The notes under the pieces are model-generated. The model saw only the letters and a list, made by a program, of their open reading frames with translations. It did no database searches and was not told the origin of the DNA. Below are positions 55,381-64,000 of a stretch of DNA of 64,000 bases, one piece after another. Source of the stretch: Xenopus tropicalis (Eukaryota > Chordata > Amphibia > Anura > Pipidae); contig NC_030677.2 of the NCBI RefSeq assembly GCF_000004195.4, forward strand, positions 103,080,329 through 103,144,328, read 5' to 3'. Each line of letters opens with the position of its first letter. Position 1 is the first letter of the stretch. Position numbers and translations under genes: made by a program.

Positions 55381-56116
55381 GCTTTAGACCAAAAGCTATG
55401 GGCAGAGATTAAACTAATTATTTAGCTATTCTTGAATAATTGAAGCAACGGTGTGTTCCATCAGCTAAGAGAACACAGTGTAACTTAAGTAGAACCTAAA
55501 CGCAGGAAGAGCTATGTAATGTTTACTCGTTGAGGAGAGATTGTATTGAAGAGGTTGTTGATTAGTAGCATCAGAGCCAGGGAACAGAACAATCCCAAGT
55601 AACTGATGACCTTTAAGCTAAGGAAACAGTGTGCCTCTTAATATATTGGTCAGTCTTAGTGCAATTATTTTTAAAGCAAGAGAAATAGGCAAAATGGCAC
55701 TTCATATTTGAAGGTGTATGCTGTTTCAGTGGACTGGAAGGAGAATTTTGGTTGTATAGTGTAAGTTGGAATTATTGGCTGGACTGAGTTATGTTAATCT
55801 TTTCTTGTAAAGTTTTTTAAAAAATATAAAAACTCTGCAGCAGTATAAGCCAAAGGAACTAGAGCTCAGTTAACCAGTTACAGGACTTCCCAATGTTGCT
55901 GGCTTTTCAGTACAACAACAAATTTGGCGATAGAATGAGAACAGTGTCGTACTGGGGTGGTAGGGGCCCACCAGAAAACCTTAGACTGTGGGCCCACTCT
56001 TCAAAGCAAATGGCTGAGTGAGCATGAGGGCTCTGAAATCTGGGCCCCCCAGGAGTTTTCCTTTTAAGGAAAACTAAAGCCTAGAAACAAATTATGCTAT
56101 ATTATTGTTCAGCAGC
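55381..56116. other. intergenic spacer with repeat fragments
   Basis: About 55945-56060 (GGGCCCACCAGAAAACC, TGGGCCCCCCAGGAG) is a repeat-like fragment, and TTAAGGAAAACTAAAGCC at 56066 resembles a T2 start. No gene is seen. Confidence 0.45.
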
Positions 56117-56131
56117 CCTGTAACATTAAGG

Positions 56132-56390
56132 CAAAATGTACGAGCACACACCTTCTATTATAGTAAACAATAGAGGTGCCAAAATAATGGAGAAAACCCA
56201 TTTAGTAACTCCAAAAAAAATCCAAGAAATCAAAAAGTATCTGCACCCTTTTTTTAAATTTTTGCCCCTGATAAAGACCCTCTATGGGTTGAAACGCGTT
56301 GGGCTATACTTGTTATGATGTGTTTTTTGTACTGAATAAATTTCTTTTTTTACTTATTGGTTTTTTCAGTGTGCAGATACTTTTTGCTTT
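56132..56390 (+). mobile_element. short Penelope-type insertion with target duplication and hammerhead-like fold
   Basis: CCTGTAACATTAAGG occurs at 56117-56131 and 56391-56405, a 15-bp target duplication. AAAAAGTATCTGCACC near 56231 is mirrored near 56372. The hammerhead-like fold is at 56264-56304, followed by ACTGAATAAATTTC. There is no coding capacity, so it moved with help from a full-length element. Confidence 0.85.
56264..56304 (+). ncRNA. hammerhead-ribozyme-like fold, best preserved copy
   Basis: Stem I is GCCC with GGGC. The box CTGATAA differs by one base from CTGATGA. Stem II is GACCC/GGGTT, followed by GAAA, the palindromic ACGCGT stem III and T at the cleavage position. Confidence 0.65.
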
Positions 56391-56405
56391 CCTGTAACAT
56401 TAAGG

Positions 56406-58750
56406 GTCTGTTCCTTAGGACACTTTATATGCCAGTGGCACTGCACATGTTTAATGTGCTTTGAGCTGCTGAGAAGCTCAGAAATCACCAAAACATTAGC
56501 AGAAAGTGAGTTTATATCAGATATCAGTGTATACCATAGAGCTGTTGCTACATTGATGATTTTTTTATCACTTCGGATGCAGAAGCCATTGGTCTATATG
56601 AGTTAGTAATTTGCCTTGTATTTTGAATATATAGTATATTGTGAGTCACTATGTAAGCTTAAGTAACTGACAGCAGCCCAGAGTATGTACTGTGAATCAG
56701 CAGGAAAAAGGGGGGAAATCCTTGGGATATAATCACAGGCACAGCTCTTTGATGCTAAAGGGTTTTGGTAAAAAGCCCAAAGTATAAGGTGCAACATTTG
56801 TATCCTAATTATTTGTTGAACTATAAATGTTAAAACTTTGACAGGGTAAATGTCATGCCAGCAGTATTGCCCTGGCATGGTAAATTGTTAAACCTGGCAA
56901 CATTTTGCTTTGTGTCCACAAGACACCCTTATTTAATGCAATACACACTATCAACATCTGGTCGTAGGCTCCCACAGAGACCCTTAATTAAATATGCAAC
57001 AAGGAACTGTGGGAAGGTGACAAATTCAGCAGAGGGAGCAGACAATGCGAAACCAGCCATTTCGGGGGCGGGAAACCTGAGGCCATTGGTTTCTTTGATC
57101 GAACAGCAGAAGGGAACAGCATACAGAAAATATGGATTATAGAAAGGGATCCATATCTCCTTTGCTTTAAGGTTCACATCCTCATAAATCACATATTGGT
57201 TATGAGGAGGCCCCATGCTTCCCAATGATACCAAACAGGGACTTCCTATACCCGCCAATTAGGAGGGATAGTTTTTGGGGGACTGGGACCTGAGACACCC
57301 CTCATGTTTGGTATCATTCTGATCGCCCACATATGGGTTAAAACAAGCCCCTACTTTCATAATAATATTGGGTACTGGCAAGTACCAATATTATATGACA
57401 AGAAACTGGCATGAGAAGTGCAGCTCTCTACAGGGGAGGTAATGTGACAAGTTCCTGGGCACTCCCTCCTCATGCATACAGTAATGAGGGAGGGGCCCAG
57501 CGGGACATAAAAAGCACACAGGCCCAGATATTCTTCAGCTCATTCTGGAGGTCCCAACTTATGTTGGGGGATGGGCTCAGGATTTCCAAACCCTTGCCTC
57601 TGGAGGACACAAAAGATAACTCTGTAACCTAAATAGGGTTTTCTCTGTGTTTTATTTCCTTTTATTTTATTTACTTTAATTACTAAAATTTAATAAGTTC
57701 TGTCCTTTGGCTCTATAAAGATTCCCACGTACCTTGTTTACATGTGAATATATTAACTGCTTGGCTGTATGTGTGTTGAGTGGGGGGGCAGATTCTGTGT
57801 ACAGGCTAATTAACTAGTGGACTGTTAGCAGGAGATTGTGTTATAAATTAACCCTAACTACAGTAAGAACTACAGTCACTATACATATGTAAAAAGAAAA
57901 TACATTCCCTAAGTTTTAAGTGGGTTTTGTGGAGCTTAGTAATTTCCAGTTATGCTATTGGTTAAAGTAGCTGTCTGCATTGAATCAAAATAGTGGAAGA
58001 TACAGACTGAAGTGAAGACATAAAGAACAAGCACCCCCACCCCACTCAATAGCACACTGCCTTGTTTCCAGATGACAAATGGCTGACAAGCAATTAAGCT
58101 TGGATGTTTTGGCTGTGTGTGTTTGGGATACTAAAAATGCAGGGACAAAATGCACCCTGTGTACAATTGCCCTTGAATAGTAGATATGACTGTAGAGCAC
58201 ACAATTATTTTGCCCATTTACTGGACAACCTATGTGTAGGAGGTACCCATCTGGCAGGAGTTTCTTATTTATATAATTTATTCCTTTCATATTATTTTTA
58301 CTAAATCATTACATAGGCAAGCAGATTATATAGCAGTATGTCAGAGACAATTTTCATATTTATTTTATATATAAGCAGATAGGTTTATTCCCACAAGAAA
58401 AAAACTTGCATATAATTGGGGTTCCTCTGTAGGTGGATCAAGACAACAGCCAGTATATAATTGTCTCTTTCTTCTGCTGTTCTCTAATGATTGTAGACAG
58501 CAGGAAGACTGCATGCAATGGAAACATCTCACATCAACACTAAATCCATTTTGACTTCATGCCGATAGGAAAGTATGTGAATCTTCCACTCAGACACATC
58601 CATCCTGGGTCAGCCATAGGATTTACAGCCCCCGCCCCTTGCAATCTTTGCTTCTGTAGATATAAAAAAAAAGCATTAACCCCCTTTTGGGTTCAACAAG
58701 GACTGCCCTTCTCATCTAGCTAACCTTTGTAATCCTTCTGTTGGTTTTAT
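56406..58750. other. intergenic region, possible LTR-like segment near 57280-57650
   Basis: No gene is supported. About 57400-57650 has promoter-like spacing: ATAAAAAGCAC near 57506, then a pyrimidine-containing CAGCTCATTC region. This could be an LTR, but no partner LTR or coding region was found. Confidence 0.3.
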
Positions 58751-58759
58751 TTTCGACCC

Positions 58760-58945
58760 AGGCCAGGGGCTGGAACTAGGGGTAGGTAGAAGGGGCATGT
58801 GCCTAGGACACAACCATGGGGGGGAGTACTCCCCCTTCTCCATGCCCTTGTCTCCCCACTGCCTGCCAATCACTAGTCCTGGCGTGTAGTGCTTGTTCCT
58901 GCACATCATGCTCCACCCCCACCCACTGTCAGTGTGCATGCATGG
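58760..58945. repeat. repeat-like GC-rich fragment
   Basis: AGGGGCTGGAACTAGGGGTAG and CATGTGCCTAGGACACAACC resemble a repeated amphibian sequence. Ends and family are uncertain. Confidence 0.35.
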
Positions 58946-59349
58946 GAACGAACTAAGGCTCAGAAGTCCAAAGCCAATACAAACCCACTGCATTAAGTAT
59001 TACATTTGTATTGTATAGTTAGGAAATGAAATCACCTTTTACATGGATTTCTCCAGTCATAAATTTGTGGTGATATTCTGTGTTTCAACATCAGAAACCA
59101 CAGCAAAATGTTGAAAACTTTTGGTTAAACTGGACAGATTCACTCATCACCAAGAAGCAGTAGTTAATTATGTTTTAGCTGTTGCATATGGTGTGCTCTT
59201 ACAGTTCAACTTTTCTTCTTCGTGTAGGCACACATCTACACAATCTTTACACCCATTTTGGTGTCAAAGCATTTTGTCAGATTGGAAACATCGATGTGTG
59301 GTGTTGTCACACCAGAAATTATATGATTGCTTTGGGTAACAGTTTTCTC

Positions 59350-59970
59350 TAAGCCCTGACCGGTAAAAAGCTGAACTTTAACAAAAAAGCTGGCCTTTTT
59401 AATCTACAGCACTGTGCATGTGTTGGCCCTGGGAAGAAAGAAGACAGAAGGAAGAGGATTGCTTGATTGCAAGTGCCCCCAGGCAGGTAGTGAATCTGTC
59501 CAGAAAAATCCATGAAACACATTTCTTGTGCGACCATTTTGACGGGACCTCATCTAATTTTGATGCGACTGCACCAATTTTTGACGCAACCACGCCCAAT
59601 TTGACGTGACCGAGACTTTTATAGCTGCGCAACAAATTTTTCTACAGCAAATTTTCACAGAGGTTTTGCAAAACTATTCGTCAGTGGCGAAATGTGGAAA
59701 TTCACTGCGAATCCATGCCTGCCAAAAAAATTCGCTCATCAGTACAAGCAGGTGCAGATTTCTGGCTGGATACAGGTCATCGGGACAAGAGCCGCATCAA
59801 CGAAATTATGCACTCCTCGTCCCGTTGGGATTTTTGCACAATTGACATCTGCCTGACACTTAGTTAGATATTGGTTGGGTAGGCCCGTCTAAGGGTGCAA
59901 TACACAGACCGATAAGCTGTGGACTAGATCCATCAGCAGCTTTTATCAGCCTGTGAATAGCCACCTAAGT
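59350..59970. repeat. mosaic of MITE fragments
   Basis: About 59365-59490 resembles the T2 interior at 41753-42094. About 59500-59740 has regularly spaced TTTTGACG, TTTTGATGCGAC and TTTTTGACGC words of a decayed element. About 59860-59970 resembles the 30357-30615 family. Confidence 0.45.
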
Positions 59971-61400
59971 TGTCAAACTTCCTGACCCTTGCCAATGATA
60001 GACCCCACTAGAAATCCACTTAACTTGGCCTGTGACCCCAGTCACTTTCCTGCAGATTCTGTCCCTCAAATGCACACCTGAACATTTTTATACTGGAATA
60101 CACTCTGTATAAGCAGTGACAGGCAGTTGAGAGGCAAAATCCAGGATCCACCAGATGTTCCGTTAGCCTTGGTGGCATGCAAGTAACCATGGGTCAGACC
60201 TGAGGTGATGAGCAGAAGAACACACTAAGATAAGGTTGACAGTGAAAAGGAAATGGAAAATATAATTAATGGCTTACATTATGTGTCCTGTACTTCAAAA
60301 TTAATGTAAACATGCTCTAAGTGGTTCCTTTTTTTTTTCTGGCTGTCAGAATAGCGAAAAATGCTGAATGGGGGAGCTCTGAATATGCAGAGGGAATCTT
60401 CTGTGGAAAAACTGCTTGTATATTTAGGGTCCAAGAAACAGACAGGGCTACATAATTATTTAAATATCTCAAACAAAGCTTGGAAGAATAGATAGAAGTG
60501 TGAAAAGTATAGTCCAGTGTGACTTTTTTTTTATGTGCAACAATGGAAACTGTCCAAACAAATTTTTTTTCTACATAGATTCATAAAGCAACAAAGCTAT
60601 ATAGCTGATTTACAATTGCTTGTGGCTAAAAGTAAAAATAGAAACTGAATTTTTTTTAATGATTTAAAAAGTGCCTATAGAAGAGTATTACGTTACATTT
60701 AACCTAATAAACAACTGCAGTTCCACTCCAGTAGTAACTAACTGCTATTTGAAAGTCCCTTTAGCTTTCTTTTTCTTCCAAATCCTTTACATTAAGTTTT
60801 GCACATGGCAATCATATAATGTTAAAGGCAGAGCAGAGTATGTTGGTAACAGAAAAATGTAAGTTGTCCAAATGTCCCTATTGAGTTGTTATACAAGTCC
60901 TTGTATGTTTTCCACATGAAGCTAATATTTATGGGAGCTGGTTTCACCCTAATTTATATAATTGGTGCCAAAAAGTTACATCAAATCTTTTATTTTGTTA
61001 CCCTTTGAGGCTGAATGATCACGTCTATTTTAAAGCTCAATGGGGGTCATTTATCAATACTAGGCAAAATTGCCTGTATGAAGTAACACATGGCAACCAA
61101 TCATATAGTTTCATCCATTGTTCTACCTGCAGCTGGCTGAAAAAAGCCAATCACTGATGGGCCCTGGCTTTTGCCACGTTAATTAAAACAGGCTTGGGGT
61201 TTCCAAATCAGTTTTACTTTTACAGTTATTTTATTATGTAAAACAGAAGTGGAATTTCCCTAAAATTCAGTCACATTTAGAAATCAAGCAATATATGGTT
61301 CCTTCCAAGAAATGTCCTTAAAGTGAAAGGTTAAAGCGGATGGTTAGCTTTTGACAACCATCTGAAAATAAACTGCTCCTGTCAGTAAAAATATATTTGC
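59971..61400. other. intergenic spacer
   Basis: No genes or clear repeats were recognised. Confidence 0.45.
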
Positions 61401-61402
61401 CT

Positions 61403-61770
61403 TTAAAGGAGAAGGAAAGTCATTTTGGCATTTTACTGCCAGTAGATTTGCCACATTATTGCCACCTAGAACACTATATTTATTCTGCAGATAGCTTTAC
61501 TATACCTGAGTAAAGAGCCCTAGAAGCTCCCTTCATTTATTTAAGATTGCAGCTGTTATTTTAACTTGGTCTCCCTAGCTTCCTGCAGCAGCTCTAGATG
61601 CTGGTAGCTCAGATTACACATTCCTAAGGGAAGGGGAGTGAGTTCAGTGCAGCTCAGTGAGGACTCAGTGCAGCTTTTTTTGTGATTGTTTCTTAGCTTG
61701 CATGCTGAGAAACAGCCCAGAGTAGCATTAGCCTAAGCCTAAGCATTTTTAAGATTTATGTTTCAAACTT
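61403..61770. repeat. T2-type MITE, left part
   Basis: It begins TTTAAAGGAGAAGGAAAGTC and continues with CAGTAGATTTGCCACATTAT. The right inverted end was not found; the Penelope-type insertion follows at 61975. Confidence 0.7.
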
Positions 61771-62058
61771 TGATTCTTTTACATTTAGATCCCTCACTTT
61801 CCCCCATCACCACTGGGTAGCTGTGTCAGCAGGCCCTGCCCATGCTCAGTTACATGAAGGAAGTGCTAATGCATATTTCCCTTCCTTTCTGAGTTTATTT
61901 GCATTTGATCTGATTGCTTGGCACGATTCAGTTAATGAAATCAATGCAAAAACACTGCCCCGTTTTATAAAGATAAAAACAAGCGTCTGCACACTCAAAA
62001 AACACAAAGGAAAATACAAAAAAAATTTTTTTAATTAAATACAAAACATAAAAATACA

Positions 62059-62100
62059 GCCCAACGCATTTCAACCCTACAAGAGGGTCTTCATCGGGGC
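62059..62100 (-). ncRNA. hammerhead-ribozyme-like fold, left arm of inverted dimer
   Basis: Read on the minus strand it has GCCC/GGGC stem I, GATGA in the first box, GACCC/GGGTT stem II, GAAA, then TGCG in place of CGCG. Confidence 0.55.
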
Positions 62101-62120
62101 AAAAAAATAAGAAAAAAGGG

Positions 62121-62163
62121 GCCCCAGATGAAGACCCTCTTGTAGGGTTGAAACGCGTTGGGC
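62121..62163 (+). ncRNA. hammerhead-ribozyme-like fold, right arm of inverted dimer
   Basis: GCCC/GGGC stem I, AGATGA in the first box, GACCC/GGGTT stem II, GAAA and the palindromic ACGCGT are all present. Confidence 0.6.
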
Positions 62164-62519
62164 TGTATTTTTATGTTTTGTATTTAATAAAAAAAAAATC
62201 TTTTTTGTATTTTCCTTTGTGTTTTTTGAGTGTGCATATGCTTTTTTGTTTGTTTTGTGTTCATTTTTGGAGTTGCTGAATGGGTCTCCTCCGGTGGACT
62301 GCACCTCTATCATTATTAAGGTTAGGTAAGGTGTGCGCTCTGATGTTTTGTATTATCCTTTTTATAAAGATGTCAGAATGCAACTAGTGCTAATGTGCTA
62401 ATGCAGCCAGTTGCCCATCTGGCTAATGGTGAAATAGGAAACCTAAAAATAACAAGAACAACTGAAAAACTAAAATAACATTTATTAGTTCAATGATGCT
62501 CATGATGCCACCTGCAGGC

Positions 62520-62765
62520 ACTGCATCAGCAGGTTCCGTATGATATTCGGTGTATGTATGGTGGATTGACGAGGCGAGCGATACTGCAAAAGCCTTAGAT
62601 GTTGGTCGTTTCGTTGATTGGGTGGGACAAAAGATTTTGATCAGGCGTCGTTGAGATAAAATGGATCACTGGTGGCAAACAGTTACGCTGTGCTTTGTTT
62701 TCCTTCGGTAGCCCAGATTTTACTGCTGGCAACAAATCTCCCCATGTGCCATCACCCTTAGTCTG
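62520..62765. repeat. decayed MITE fragment
   Basis: CAACAAATCTCCCCATGTGCC near 62730 resembles the right end of the 33771-33964 family, but the left end is not convincing. Confidence 0.4.
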
Positions 62766-64000
62766 TAGAACAGAAATCTCCTGCTCTGTGTAGTATCCTG
62801 CAATTGTACTGTCTTTACCAATCTGTGAAACACTATTTTTAAAGCTGAATTCAAGGCCAGTAATGAATAAATTAAGTAATAGACAGAACACTGAGACACT
62901 GCAATTACCATACTGGTCCAGCTGGAAATTGTTTCATTAATTACAGCTCTAAAACCAGTCCTTTTTTAATCCAAGCACACATAGTTGGCACAAAACCCAC
63001 AGAATATTTTGTAATTTACACATTAAACTCCTGTGCAGAACAGTATTGTTCGTTCTGGCAAAATTTAAAAGGCTTCTCTTCAACTCTCTGTTTCCACTCA
63101 CTTTTTCACTGCAAGTTTACAAATGTTTGACAATAAGTGACTGAATTATTAACTTTCAAGACTGGGTTTTGCCGTGTTTCATGGCAAAAAATGTGATCTA
63201 TTTGTTCCTGCAATTGAGTTTTTTCAATACATAATTGTAAAAAATGTCAAATCTCAGCACCTAAAATGTGCTGAGATACAGGTTTTAGAAACTGTGTATC
63301 TAAAAATGCAATTGTCAAAAAAACAAAAATGGTCATGGACAAATAGCAGTTGTGGCAAAAACCACAAGATACAATTTGCAGCTAAACCCAATATCATAAG
63401 TTGATGAATCAGCCCCACTTTTTATTGGACTTGACAGATATATTAAAGCTGATACCCACATCTTGTCACTAGAATGTGTTTGACTGCTTTGAGCAGCCAA
63501 TCGCCATTCTGTTGAGATGGGAATTCAACTTTTTAACGACTAATACCATCTAAATCCTTGTATGGAGAAAGGATTTGGACAATTATGTTCAACACTGGAA
63601 GTAGTCATTCCAGTGTGGAAAATGAATATGAAAACATTGGTAGTGTTTTACCAAACAGTTTACTAAGATATTTTTTTTTTTAAATAAATCAGGCCTTTTT
63701 ATATGGTATGAAGAACCAATGGGAAAAAGTGGGCAAACCTGTAACAAGGCATTGACACAGCTTATTCACCCCCTGCTAATTGCTCTGCTGGGGATGGGGA
63801 TGAAAGGTGGGTGACATCAATCCAACTTTCAATGCAACAGTAAAGTGTGACTAAAGATTATCAGAGCACAAGTCACTTGGTTGAAGGCACTTGAGAAAGA
63901 AACAAAATGGCTAGCCACAGGTCAAATTTCAAAATGAAATACAAAAAAATCTGTCTTCAGTCTTTTGAGAAATGGATTTTAATGCAGGGTTCTGCAGGAG
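62766..64000. other. non-coding end of the window
   Basis: No host gene is supported. About 63160-63415 holds short inverted words (TTTTTGCC, GGCAAAA) and ends GATGAATCAGCCCC, so it may be a decayed MITE related to the GGGGCTGATT-ended families. Confidence 0.4.

Larger units (their letters stand above)
61975..62359. mobile_element. Penelope-type inverted dimer with target duplication
   Basis: TTTTATAAAGAT occurs at 61963-61974 and 62360-62371, a 12-bp target duplication. Inside, an arm at about 61991-62100 is inverted relative to 62121-62232, separated by an A-rich 20-base spacer. Both arms carry a hammerhead-like fold pointing outward. Confidence 0.85.

Noticed and set aside
62595..62911. 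Minus-strand frames of 63-98 codons
   Set aside because: They overlap a decayed MITE fragment and resemble no protein.
1..64000. CRISPR arrays, bacterial operons, rRNA and tRNA genes
   Set aside because: None was seen. Repeats are of eukaryotic transposon types, and no tRNA cloverleaf or rRNA core sequence was recognised by eye.

Overview
The window looks like frog (Xenopus-type) chromosomal DNA. It is AT-rich, has long introns, and is packed with interspersed repeats that fit amphibian genomes: TTAA-flanked T2-type MITEs, Penelope-like elements, Tx1/L1-like and CR1-like LINEs, Tc1/mariner and Harbinger-type elements. The species is inferred from this repeat profile. No database search was possible.

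Two host genes are well supported and diverge from one CpG- and ETS-rich interval (31059-31696). On the minus strand is ankle1 (12571-31058), an ankyrin/LEM/GIY-YIG endonuclease. Nine exons with GT-AG introns and matching phases give a 1380-residue protein. On the plus strand is lage3 (31697-34286), the Pcc1-family subunit of the KEOPS tRNA t6A complex, with three exons encoding 89 residues. Its first intron carries U12-type (minor spliceosome) signals.

Positions 1-12,500 are layered transposons: a decayed Tc1 element; a CR1-like LINE split by a Penelope-like element that is itself split by a 5'-truncated L1 (target duplications visible at both levels); then a 3.7-kb L1 inserted into a T2 MITE. 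Positions 12,571-31,058 are ankle1, whose introns hold T2 MITEs, a Ty3/Gypsy remnant, a 2.3-kb antisense Penelope-like element with its own GIY-YIG domain, microsatellites and small MITEs. Positions 31,059-34,650 are the shared promoter and lage3. From 34,650 to the end I find no convincing host gene. That part holds MITEs, CR1 remnants, a 144-bp tandem duplication, Penelope-type palindromes, and a 2.27-kb Harbinger-like element (51267-53533) carrying a two-exon MYB-like/proline-rich/coiled-coil gene but no visible transposase.

The most interesting signals are: hammerhead-ribozyme-like folds at several Penelope-type ends, two of them in inverted-dimer insertions; a six-copy LTKQQ-type repeat in the giant ankle1 exon; the U12-type lage3 intron; and the Harbinger-like element with only an accessory gene.
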